From Alphaproteobacteria bacterium (GTDB taxonomy: Bacteria > Pseudomonadota > Alphaproteobacteria > CAAHEQ01 > UBA3637): DNA of 37,061 nt. The notes below the pieces were generated by a model that saw only the letters and a program-made list of their open reading frames with translations, had not been told where the DNA came from and did no database searches. Location: positions 1 to 37,061 of the forward strand of contig JAGDDD010000019.1 in assembly GCA_017958225.1 (NCBI GenBank), in the 5' to 3' direction. Below are positions 8,037 to 16,800 of the stretch, piece by piece. The position numbers and the translations under genes are program-made. Each line of letters starts with the position of its first letter. Position 1 is the first letter of the stretch.

Positions 8037-8926
8037 TTTTCCTTCCCCTTTGTTGCTTTCTTTGTGGGATCTTGCATCAAAACGACTTCTTGCTCAGCCA
8101 GCGCATTGACGGCTTCTTGTTCCAGCAACCTTTGTTCCAAAACAACTCTGACCATGGTTTCCTGGACCGCATTTCTCAAGGCCAATGTGTTCACGGCCCA
8201 CGCCTTGGCTTCCGAAGCGACCCCCGCTTCTTTAGCTTCCTCTTTTGAAGCGGCTTTGCCACCCTCTTTGGGTTTATTTTCTTCCGCCAGTTGTCCCATA
8301 CGTTTTACAAAATCTTCCTGCCCGTCTGTTTTCACTGTTTGAGCATACGCATAATTTTCCGCATAGACTTCTTTTTGAATTTGCAAACGTTTTTGAGAAA
8401 GATCTTGCGCGCGGAGCGGGGTCAACTGTTGCGCCGTTGGCGTAAAGAAAGTCGAGCGCACATATTCAATCGCTTCAGCATGCGTCGGAAATGCACGGAA
8501 TAAAACGCCCTCTTCCGTCATCTCTGAATCTTTTTGTTCGGATTGTTTTAAGACGCTTTTGGACACATCCGTCGGAAAAGCGACCAAACCACGAAATTCT
8601 TGTGGAATGAATCCATTATCGGCCAAATCTTCAAAAAAGCGTTTTGTGCCGTTGACGTCATCCGATAATTTCTTAATGTCTTTGCCCAACTCTTTCATTG
8701 CCGGTATTTCTTTGATAATCGGGCCCAGATATTCATTTTGTTTGGCTAATTCTTCCGCCTTTTTCATCCATTGTTCCGCATATTTGACGGCGCGTTCTAC
8801 TTCCGTCAGCTGGCGCATAGTCTTGATTCCGACCATAATCATATCGCGAACAGGAATGCCCGCCGCCTGTGCCGAAGAGACAGACAAAATGGCAGAGAAT
8901 GCAATAACCCATCCTATTTTTCTCAT
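8033..8926 (-). CDS. VirB5/TrbJ-like secreted helical protein
   Basis: A 297-residue protein with a signal peptide (residues 1-21, 'SSAQA' before AGIPV). The mature N-terminus 'AGIPVRDMIMVGIKTMRQL' followed by long amphipathic helices is typical of VirB5/TrbJ proteins, minor components at the tip of T4SS pili. The C-terminal third is Lys/Glu/Ala-rich. AGGAG lies 7 nt before the ATG. The gene overlaps both neighbours by 4 bp (ATGA), a tight operon arrangement. Sequence is too degenerate for firm assignment. Confidence 0.72.
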   Translation of the reverse strand: MRKIGWVIAFSAILSVSSAQAAGIPVRDMIMVGIKTMRQLTEVERAVKYAEQWMKKAEELAKQNEYLGPIIKEIPAMKELGKDIKKLSDDVNGTKRFFEDLADNGFIPQEFRGLVAFPTDVSKSVLKQSEQKDSEMTEEGVLFRAFPTHAEAIEYVRSTFFTPTAQQLTPLRAQDLSQKRLQIQKEVYAENYAYAQTVKTDGQEDFVKRMGQLAEENKPKEGGKAASKEEAKEAGVASEAKAWAVNTLALRNAVQETMVRVVLEQRLLEQEAVNALAEQEVVLMQDPTKKATKGKEK

Positions 8927-9714
8927 TTTTTGTCTCCTTTTTGTCCCTCGTCTTCTTCCAATTCAACATCGTCCAGCTGCATGGCTTCCAGAGCGGCCAA
9001 TTCACTTATTTTCGCTTTAATTTTATTGACCTCGTTCACGCGCGTCGTAATACGTTTTTGCAAACTTTCCAATGCTTTCAATTTTTCCGCTTCAGTTTTG
9101 GCCTTAGAGATGGTTTCCAAGGCGCTTTTTTCTTCATCGGACGACATATTTTCCAAGCGCAACTGCACCATCACGGCATAGGCATAGTTGGTAACGGCGG
9201 CCGCATTGCGCATATTGTTGAGCAATTTGCGTTTTTCCTCCCAAACTTCCTGTTCGGTCGGCTGATCGCTATCTTTCGTGCGCTCGTTAGAGAACAGTTG
9301 TTTGTTGACCCATTTTGTAATCGTCTCTTTACCGGCGAATCCTTGTTTAGCTGCCTTCACGACCGTATCTTTGCCCTCGGGTTTATAAGGTTGCGTCGGC
9401 AAGGCAGGCAACGAATCTTCCTTCCCCGTAAAGGAACCGCCAGCCTTTCCTGGCTGAATGGCTTTACCGGCCTTCATGGCTTTGTCTATAGCTGATTGCG
9501 TGTTATCGGCAATGTCCTTGACATCATCCAAAAATTTCAACACGCCGACTTCTTCGGCGCGGCGATACATATCTTCCATGGTATGCACGCCTTCCTTGAA
9601 CTGTTCGACGTATTGGGCCATATTCTCCATCAATCGGACACAGTCGATGACCGCATAGGCATTATGGGCCATAACTACGATGGACAAAATGGCGAGTGAA
9701 CACCTTTTCAGCAT
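8923..9714 (-). CDS. VirB5/TrbJ-like secreted helical protein
   Basis: A 263-residue protein with a signal peptide ('MLKRCSLAILSIVVMAHNAYA', then VIDC) and a nearly all-helical mature chain. It has a Gly/Pro-rich loop at about residues 85-115 and an acidic C-terminus (DDVELEEDEGQKGDKK). A GGGGGA box precedes the start. The helix-loop-helix design and position between two other VirB5-like genes suggest the same class, without a diagnostic motif. Confidence 0.68.
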   Translation of the reverse strand: MLKRCSLAILSIVVMAHNAYAVIDCVRLMENMAQYVEQFKEGVHTMEDMYRRAEEVGVLKFLDDVKDIADNTQSAIDKAMKAGKAIQPGKAGGSFTGKEDSLPALPTQPYKPEGKDTVVKAAKQGFAGKETITKWVNKQLFSNERTKDSDQPTEQEVWEEKRKLLNNMRNAAAVTNYAYAVMVQLRLENMSSDEEKSALETISKAKTEAEKLKALESLQKRITTRVNEVNKIKAKISELAALEAMQLDDVELEEDEGQKGDKK

Positions 9715-9723
9715 AACGTCCCC

Positions 9724-10608
9724 CTACTTTGACTGCTTGTCCGAGTCATTTTTATCATTGTCCTTTTTGTCGTCTTGCGCGGAAAGATAAGACGCCGGCA
9801 TATTCGCAATGGCTGATGACGCTAACACCTCCAGGTTAGAAGCCGACAACAGGTTGCCCATGTTGATTTGTGTGGCAATGGACATCAAAGCCCCCGTATT
9901 GTTACGAATTTGTTTGACAACGCTGTCCGCCTTATCACTGCCTTTGGAATTAGAGGACAATTTGTCTTGCGGCAAGGAAGCGGCCTCCTGTTGAGCCGTT
10001 AGCGCCAACGCATAACCGGCCGACGTTGCGTGCTTGAGCGCCTCGTTTCGACGCGACAGCAAAGCCTCCAAGCCATCCGGGCTCAAATCTTGCAAATCTT
10101 TGGCAAACAGGTTGTTTTTAATAATTTTTGTGCCCAAAGAGACCGCGCTTTTACCATTGATTTTGCGGAACTGACCGGCCAAACCTTTACCCTTTTTAAT
10201 CGCACCGTTGACATCTTTCCAAATGCCTTTGCCGTCTTTGTAAAGCTGCATACCTTGCTTGCCTAATGCTTTCAGTTCGCGCCAATCCGCGCCCCCCAAA
10301 AAGCCACTTAAAGCCTCGGCGTCTATACCAAACGTCGGTAAATAGTCTTTCAAAAGTTCGTCGCCCAAAATATCTTCCAACTGATCCAAGCCGGAAAAGT
10401 TGCCGGACATCAAAGCCGAGGCCACTGATGTTGTGGATTTAATCAATTGCGTCAATTGGAGCAATTGCGCCATGGTGTTTTTGGTTTGCTCCATCAAACT
10501 TTCTTCGTTCTGCACGTCCATCACAGGCACGCCGGCCCATACAGTCGTGCTCATGCTCAACCCAAAGCAGGCCATGCAAAACGTCTTGACTATGTTATGA
10601 TTTTTCAT
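9724..10608 (-). CDS. VirB5/TrbJ-like secreted helical protein, first gene of the operon
   Basis: A 294-residue protein with a signal peptide ending 'STTVWA' before GVPVMDVQN. The start at 10608 is preferred over one 7 codons upstream because GGAGG lies 6 nt ahead of it. The mature N-terminus and the following Gln/Leu-rich helix are VirB5/TrbJ-like. A Gly/Lys-rich middle (about residues 110-150) and a charged Asp/Lys tail follow. It is the first gene after a promoter with an embedded inverted repeat, and begins the T4SS run. Confidence 0.72.
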   Translation of the reverse strand: MKNHNIVKTFCMACFGLSMSTTVWAGVPVMDVQNEESLMEQTKNTMAQLLQLTQLIKSTTSVASALMSGNFSGLDQLEDILGDELLKDYLPTFGIDAEALSGFLGGADWRELKALGKQGMQLYKDGKGIWKDVNGAIKKGKGLAGQFRKINGKSAVSLGTKIIKNNLFAKDLQDLSPDGLEALLSRRNEALKHATSAGYALALTAQQEAASLPQDKLSSNSKGSDKADSVVKQIRNNTGALMSIATQINMGNLLSASNLEVLASSAIANMPASYLSAQDDKKDNDKNDSDKQSK

Positions 10609-10639
10609 CCATTTCCTCCGTAACTGCAACCCTATTGTG

Positions 10640-10657
10640 AAGTATTGTGCAATACTT
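10640..10657. promoter_or_regulatory. Operator-like inverted repeat over the T4SS promoter
   Basis: AAGTATTG-TG-CAATACTT is a perfect 8-bp inverted repeat with a 2-nt centre that covers the proposed -10. The geometry fits a dimeric helix-turn-helix or ribbon-helix-helix repressor that blocks RNA polymerase. The regulator is not identifiable; an RHH protein is encoded at 36136-36351, but no link is shown. Confidence 0.5.
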
Positions 10658-10672
10658 TATCTGCCGCGTCAA
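10644..10672 (-). promoter_or_regulatory. Candidate promoter of the T4SS operon
   Basis: On the minus strand, TTGACG (10672-10667), a 17-nt spacer and CACAAT (10649-10644) form a plausible sigma-70 promoter in the 71-bp gap between folD and the first VirB5-like gene. The -10 is modest, as is common for regulated promoters, and lies inside a perfect inverted repeat. Confidence 0.55.
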
Positions 10673-10679
10673 GCATTTT

Positions 10680-11549
10680 TTACAAAAGAGCGATATCCGT
10701 ATGCCCGCTTTTTTGCCTTTGCGTCGCCAACCAGGTATTTTGTAGCAACATCGCCACCGTCAAAGGCCCGACACCGCCGGGCACAGGCGTGATACAGCCG
10801 GCATGATTCAACATTTCCAAAAACAGAACATCGCCGACAATTTTGCCGTCAGACAAGCGGTTGATACCGACATCAATCACCGCAGCACCGACTTTCACAT
10901 CCTCTTTGTGCAGCAAGCCCGGTTTGCCCGCAGCCGAAATAATAATGTCCGCCGTTTTCAAAATATCCGACATATGCTGACTGTGAGAGTGTGCCACCGT
11001 TACCGTGCAATTGTGTTGCAGCAATAAACTGGCCAACGGACGCCCCACCAAGGCCGAGCGACCCAAAATGACCGCATGCAAGCCATCCAAAGTCGGCAAC
11101 GCTTTTTGTAACAGATAGAGGCAGGCGCGCGGTGTGCAAGGCACAAACAGTTGTCGTCCGGACAACAAGCCGCCCGCATTATATGAGGTCAGGCCATCTA
11201 CGTCTTTTTGTGGAGAAATCGCCTCAATTAAAACTGTCGGATTCAAATGCTCCGGCACCGGCAGTTGCAACAAAATGGCATTGACTTTTTCACTTTCGTT
11301 CAGTTCCTGTATCAAAGCCACAATACTTTCCTGTTTTGTATCGGCGTTCAAATGATATTCCTGCGTTTGAATACCGACATCCTGCGCGGCTTTGCGTTTA
11401 TTGCGCACATAGACCTGACTGGCCGGGTTGTCGCCCACCGTAATCACCGCCAACAAGGGCGTTACGCCGCTGTTTTTAATCGTTTCCGCCAAAGTTTGAT
11501 TTAACTCTTGCGCCAATTCTTTTCCGTTTAAGATGATGGTATCAGGCAT
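10680..11549 (-). CDS. folD: Bifunctional methylenetetrahydrofolate dehydrogenase / cyclohydrolase FolD
   Basis: A 289-residue cytosolic enzyme that interconverts 5,10-methylene-THF, 5,10-methenyl-THF and 10-formyl-THF with NADP. Signatures: 'YVRNKRKAAQDVGI' from residue 47 (Tyr and catalytic Lys51 of the Y-x-x-x-K motif), 'PQKDVDGLT', the nucleotide-binding 'GRSALVGRPLASLL', and the closing 'PVPGGVGPLTVAMLLQNTW'. Length is normal for the family. GGGGGAG precedes the start, which lies inside the DUF167 gene (22-bp overlap). It is the last housekeeping gene before the T4SS operon. Confidence 0.97.
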   Translation of the reverse strand: MPDTIILNGKELAQELNQTLAETIKNSGVTPLLAVITVGDNPASQVYVRNKRKAAQDVGIQTQEYHLNADTKQESIVALIQELNESEKVNAILLQLPVPEHLNPTVLIEAISPQKDVDGLTSYNAGGLLSGRQLFVPCTPRACLYLLQKALPTLDGLHAVILGRSALVGRPLASLLLQHNCTVTVAHSHSQHMSDILKTADIIISAAGKPGLLHKEDVKVGAAVIDVGINRLSDGKIVGDVLFLEMLNHAGCITPVPGGVGPLTVAMLLQNTWLATQRQKSGHTDIALL

Positions 11550-11827
11550 TGTCTATACTCCCCCTTTTGTTGAGAATCTGTGGTTATAATTTTAATTTGT
11601 TTGGTGCGTTGTTTATGTCCGCTGACCAAAATAATTTTTTGTTTGGATGTGTGCAAATAGTCGGCTAAAAACTCGACCAGCGCTTTGTTGGCTTTGTCGT
11701 CATGCGCCGGCGCCCGCAAGGCAATTTTCAAATGTGTGTCGTTCCAAACACCCGCGATTTCCTCTCTTTTCGCATTCGGCACAACACGCACCGCCAGCAA
11801 TAAACCGTCCTCACAATCTGTCAGCAT
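11528..11827 (-). CDS. DUF167/YggU-family protein
   Basis: A 99-residue protein of the widespread DUF167 (YggU) family, function unknown. The core motifs are visible: 'LLLAVRVVPNAKREEI', 'LKIALRAPAHDDKANKALVE' and 'VSGHKQRTKQIKI'. The start at 11827 is chosen because it overlaps the rsmA stop (ATGCTGA) with AGGAG 8 nt ahead; the frame extends further up but inside rsmA. The gene sits between rsmA and folD and its 3' end overlaps folD. Confidence 0.9.
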   Translation of the reverse strand: MLTDCEDGLLLAVRVVPNAKREEIAGVWNDTHLKIALRAPAHDDKANKALVEFLADYLHTSKQKIILVSGHKQRTKQIKIITTDSQQKGEYRQCLIPSS

Positions 11828-12639
11828 AGCTTGTTCTCCTGCACAAAACGCGCCATGCGACAAAAAGCCTCGACCGACACATCTTCCGCGCGCAATGACG
11901 AAGGCACACCGGCGGCCTGGCATAACTGTTCCGGATCGCCCAACGATTTCAGCGACGAACGCAACATCTTGCGTCTTTGCGAAAAGGCAGCGCGTGTCGT
12001 TTTTTCCAACGCCTCAAACGACACATCAAACGGATGCGCTTTTGGTATCAGCTGCACAAAAGACGAATAAACTTTCGGCGCCGGCGTAAAAACGGAAGGT
12101 GGCAACGTCGTCAGGACAGACACATCACATAGCCACTGCACAAGCACGGACAGACGGCCATAGGCTTTCTCGCCCACTTGAGCCGTCATATGCTCAGCGA
12201 CCTCTTTTTGAAACATCAACGTCAAGCGCTCAAATAAGTCAATTTCTTTGAGCCATTTGACCAACAAAAGTGTGCCCACATTATAAGGCAGGTTCGCTGC
12301 CACAACGATTTTTTGACCCAATTGCGCCTCAGAGAAAGTCAAAGCATCTTGTGCATAAACGGTCAGGCGTTGCGGATATTGCGCCGATAATTCCTGCAGT
12401 GCTTGCACACAACGGTCGTCTTTTTCCACCACATAAACAGGCGCCTTGCTGTTGTCCAACAAAGCACGCGTCAGCCCGCCGGGCCCGGCACCGACTTCAA
12501 AAATGCACTTCGGTTGTGTTTGCCCCAAGGCCAAGCGCGCCAATTTGTCCAGCAATTGCGTATCTAAAATGAAGTTCTGCCCCAATGATTTTTTGGCTCG
12601 GAGTTGATATCGGGTAATGACTTCATTTAAATAGGACAT
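11821..12639 (-). CDS. rsmA: 16S rRNA (adenine1518/1519-N6) dimethyltransferase RsmA/KsgA
   Basis: A 272-residue enzyme that dimethylates two adjacent adenines near the 3' end of 16S rRNA late in small-subunit assembly, using S-adenosylmethionine. Motifs: 'LGQNFILD' at 19-26, 'FEVGAGPGGLTRALL' (SAM site, from residue 47), 'QDAL' and catalytic 'NLPYNVGT' at 116-123. The C-terminal helical domain includes 'FSQRRKMLRSSLK'. It follows surA after a 3-bp gap; in many alphaproteobacteria pdxA lies between these two genes. Confidence 0.97.
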   Translation of the reverse strand: MSYLNEVITRYQLRAKKSLGQNFILDTQLLDKLARLALGQTQPKCIFEVGAGPGGLTRALLDNSKAPVYVVEKDDRCVQALQELSAQYPQRLTVYAQDALTFSEAQLGQKIVVAANLPYNVGTLLLVKWLKEIDLFERLTLMFQKEVAEHMTAQVGEKAYGRLSVLVQWLCDVSVLTTLPPSVFTPAPKVYSSFVQLIPKAHPFDVSFEALEKTTRAAFSQRRKMLRSSLKSLGDPEQLCQAAGVPSSLRAEDVSVEAFCRMARFVQENKLC

Positions 12640-12642
12640 AGG

Positions 12643-13821
12643 TTACTCTATCACCGCTTGTTGTCTCAATTCTTTCAGCAAGTCGTTGGATTGTTTTTCC
12701 AAAGATTCCATTTCCAACCGCTGACGCAAGACTTTATCATCCGGCATCACGGATATTTGACGTTGGTCGCATTTCATAAAAATAACAAACTCTGTCGGCG
12801 TCTGTATCGGCTCTGACGCTGTCCGCATCGGCGTTTGCTCCAAAATTCCGGCCATTTCCGGCGGCACGCGTTCCACGACGACATCGCCCACAGGCCCCGA
12901 CCCGGGCGCACCGTATTGTTTGGCCAGCTCGTTGAATTGTTCGCAATTTTGCGCCATCTTGACCGCATTAGCCACCATGTCGATTTGATCTTTAGGCACC
13001 AAAATCTGACTTAAAACGACCGAGGTCATTTCTGATGAGGTCATCCCGGGCATTTTTTCACGCAACAGGGCAATATAATAACCGGACTTGCCGGCCACAG
13101 GCTTTGACAATTGACCGACATTCATCACCGCCACCACTTTTTGCAATAGGGCATCCAACGTATCGGCCTTCACCCAACCTAAATCACCACCGGCTTTGGC
13201 ATGCACGCCCGACGAATATTTTTGTGCAATTTGAGAAAAAGATTCGCCCTGCACAACGGCATTAAAAGCCTCCTGTGCTTTCTGTTCGGCCTGCTCTTTG
13301 TTTTTCCCATAAGGAATATAAATCACGCTCAGCAAATACCGATCTGCACTCATATCCTTTTTAATACTGTCCCGCAATTTTTTAATTTGCTTGGCGGAAA
13401 TATCCTCGGCTTTAACCTGTTGATGTTGCATATAGCGCAACCATAACAAGTCCGCGCGCGTTTGTGCCTGCAAGGTTTCCATCGCAACGCCCTGTTTGGC
13501 TAAATTCGCCTTGAGCTTTTCCGGCTGTATCTGATTTTGCCCGGCCAAATAGACAATCGCCTGTTCCACTTCGGCATCCGACACTTCTAGGTTGAGTTGC
13601 TTGGCGGCCTGTATTTTCAGTTTTTCATCCACCAAATCTTCCAACACTTTTTGACGTGTGGCTTTGTTGTCTTTGACTTGCGGATCAAAGGCGCGGCGCA
13701 TGGCTAACCGTTGCGACACATCGTAATCAGAAATCACCTCGTCATTGACCAGGCGCAAAACCTCGCCCGCGAAGGCACATTGTGCCATTAAAAAACCGAC
13801 AAATAAAAAAACATAACGCAT
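12643..13821 (-). CDS. surA: Periplasmic chaperone / peptidyl-prolyl isomerase SurA
   Basis: A 392-residue periplasmic protein with a signal peptide (residues 1-18, 'QCAFA' before GEVL). The SurA N-domain (about 20-150) begins 'VLRLVNDEVISDYDVSQRLA'. A parvulin domain follows at about 160-260 with 'SSGVHAKAGGDLGWV'. The second parvulin-like region (about 265-355) is less conserved. SurA escorts outer-membrane beta-barrels, LptD among them, to the BAM complex, which fits its place directly after the LptF-LptD gene. The two genes overlap by one base (TAATG), implying coupled translation. Confidence 0.94.
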   Translation of the reverse strand: MRYVFLFVGFLMAQCAFAGEVLRLVNDEVISDYDVSQRLAMRRAFDPQVKDNKATRQKVLEDLVDEKLKIQAAKQLNLEVSDAEVEQAIVYLAGQNQIQPEKLKANLAKQGVAMETLQAQTRADLLWLRYMQHQQVKAEDISAKQIKKLRDSIKKDMSADRYLLSVIYIPYGKNKEQAEQKAQEAFNAVVQGESFSQIAQKYSSGVHAKAGGDLGWVKADTLDALLQKVVAVMNVGQLSKPVAGKSGYYIALLREKMPGMTSSEMTSVVLSQILVPKDQIDMVANAVKMAQNCEQFNELAKQYGAPGSGPVGDVVVERVPPEMAGILEQTPMRTASEPIQTPTEFVIFMKCDQRQISVMPDDKVLRQRLEMESLEKQSNDLLKELRQQAVIE

Positions 13822-16800
13822 TACATACCACCCAATGTCTTTAAGAATACTCTAAAAAAGAAAGAGGTATCCCCCTTGTAATCAGAATCTTTTGTGAACT
13901 CTTTTTCCCCTGTAAATGCTAAAATAAGGCACTCGTTCTCATATTGCAAACCCCCTTCGGCTTTAATAGGCGATCCACCGTTGGCAAAGTTGTATTGATA
14001 CCGGCCGAACATGGACCAATCTTGCGTCAATTTAGACACCACCGCCACCGTGATTTCTTCCATTTTTTCCCGTTCAAATGCACTGGAAGGCTGATACAGA
14101 TATTCCACACTCACGCGCAAAGGATCACGCCCGACCGACAAGCCTAAAGAACTTCTTTCCTGTGTAAAATTGTCTTGATTAAAGCGGAAACGATAAGTCA
14201 AACGCACATCTTTGTAATCGACATAAACGCGACCGACATAAGAGGAAAAATAATTATCAAGCCCACTGTTGCGTGGCGGTTTTTCGCCTTCACGAATACG
14301 ATACGATTGTCCGACCATGGCCGATATGGACAAACTGTCCGGGCCGAAATAACTCCACTGCATACCATAATTGACGCGAGAGCCCGTTTCCACGCGGTCA
14401 AAGCCGGCATACCGATTGGGTAAGAACAAATTGGCATCGTCTAATTCAAAATCAACGCTATCTTCGTTAGGAATGACCCTGCGCGTTTTTGTGTTGGGCG
14501 CAAACACACCCATCACAATCGGCTCTAAAACTTGCGAATAATTGTCGCCGCTTTGCATCCACGGATAGCGCAACTTTGCGGATATATTGGAATATAAGCG
14601 GCTGGCCTGTGTATCGTCGTTACGCGCCACATGCACGGAATAACCGTCGGCACGACCGAGCAACACCGTGTCCATCAAAAGTCCGTTATCAAAAACATAA
14701 GGCAAGGTAAAAGATTGTTGTAACGTCAGGCGTGACGAGTCCGGGTTTTGTTGTGTATAAACACCGGCGCCGTTGACCAAAGTGGTGGCATACAACCCGT
14801 TCCAGAAAGGCTTGGTCGTGTATTGGTAATTAAATTGCGGCACATAAGGCATCGTGTCTGAAGAAATATTGCGACGCAAACTTTGGAAAGATAAAAAGCG
14901 CGCATATGCATAATCTTGTTGTCCGAAGTAATCTAAATGCGCATAACTGGCAATCCAGGGATCTTCATCATCTATGTCGCGCAACGGATAGCGTCTGAAA
15001 TAACTGTTGGAGCTTGTCCGAAACAACTGCCCTTTAAAGCGGAAAGCGTCGTTGATATCCCACTCATAGAAAGCGTCAATATGGCCCTGGTTCGCCCCGT
15101 CTTTGTCCTGAGTGCCCGAAAAATTGACATTGAGTGTGCTTTCATTATACAAACCGCGATACGTGCCTTGCATCAAAGGTGTATGTGTTACGGACCATGT
15201 CGGATACAGCGTCACATCCTGCGCATCTGTCAAGGCCCAAAAGAACGGCGTTTCAATGCCCATGCCCAACTCACGCCCATGAGATAAGCTAGGGAACAAA
15301 AAGCCCGTTTTGCGTTTAACTTGAAAATCCGGATAACGCAGATAAGGCCAATAAAACACCGGCACTTTTTTCGCATACAACAGCGCGTGTTTATAGGTGA
15401 ACTCCTGCTCCTGCTTATCGTGAATAATTTCGCTGGCATCCACACGCCACAAAGGCGATTTCCCGCAACAATAAGTGCAAGGCGTAAAGGACACATCCGA
15501 CAAAACCGTCGTATTGCCCGCATCTTCACGATGAATATTTTGCGCAATAAATGTGGAGCCGTCGGCCAGGCGCATTTCTGTTGCCGAGACCGCACCTTGC
15601 TTCAAATCGCCCGACAATTCCAATTCATCCGAAGACACCCGCACACCGTCAGGGCGCGTCAATTCTACATGACCTTTGGCCATCATGCGATCTGTCTTTT
15701 TTTGATAAATCAATTCATCAGCGGTTAAAACCGTAGCGCCTTGACGCACGATGACATGTCCGGACGCCGTCACAATTTCTTTTTTTTCATCATAGGAAAC
15801 CGCGTCCGCTTCAAAATCGACCGGCATCGTTTTATCCATCGTCGTATCTTGCACGAACTCGTTTTGGCCTTTGTGGATGGTGTTCGGCAATAGGCTGTTG
15901 GACGCCGCTTGCGCCTGCGTTCCTGCCACAATCAAGGCCAGGCACATAAAAGCCTTAAACCAACGTTTCAAAAGGCGTTCCGGATGCGCGCACAAGATCC
16001 ACACGCCCAAGCCGATAGGCACTAAAATGTTCAACACCATCAGCGACAGACACCACAGATTCTTTTGCGACAAATTAGAAAAGCCGATGGCAAACGATTG
16101 CAGTAAAATAACCGAAATGACCGCAAAATATATGCGCGAGGCCTGCCCTCGTCGATTATAATACCCCAATAAAAGCGGGAACAAGCCCACGAACAAATAC
16201 ACATACGCATAAAGCGGTCGTGTCAAGCGTTCTACCGCTTCCACACGATATTCGCGCACGTCTTTGGCGGACAGCCCGTTGCCTTTTTCCGTTGCGGTTA
16301 AAAGCACATGCAGTGGCAATTCTGCCTCGCCGGGCATCCGTTGGCGCACACTTTCTTTGTTTTCCAACGCCATGGTTTGCTTATCAAAACTCAATGACGA
16401 AAAGATGCCTTTTTCTTTGTCATATTCAAAGCGTTTGCCATGCGTCATTTGAATATGAATAGCCTCTTCCGTCGGCATAAAAATACCTTCCTGCGCGGAC
16501 AAAACGACATGCTTTTGTGGGTTTCTTCTGTCGTAAATTAAAATGCCTTTTAACTCGCCCGACGGCTTGAACACGCGCGTATAGACAACAAAATTGTTCG
16601 GCAGAACATTGAAAATACCTTCCTGAATCGACACATGGACCAACCCGTTACGGATCTTGAACTGCAAGTGCTTAAATTGGGTGATAGAACTGGGAATCAG
16701 CCACAACGTCATAATATAGCCGCACACCACCAAGACCGTCGCTAACCAAAAGGCCGGACGAATAAGTTGCCACAGATTCATACCGCACGCCTTCATCACG

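Noticed and set aside
8559-9495. Overlapping plus-strand frames opposite the VirB5-like genes
   Set aside because: The minus-strand genes have signal peptides, ribosome-binding sites and 4-bp overlaps; the plus frames have none of these.
11827-11923. N-terminal extension of the DUF167 protein
   Set aside because: The extra 32 codons lie inside rsmA and encode no family sequence; the ATG at 11827 has AGGAG at good spacing.
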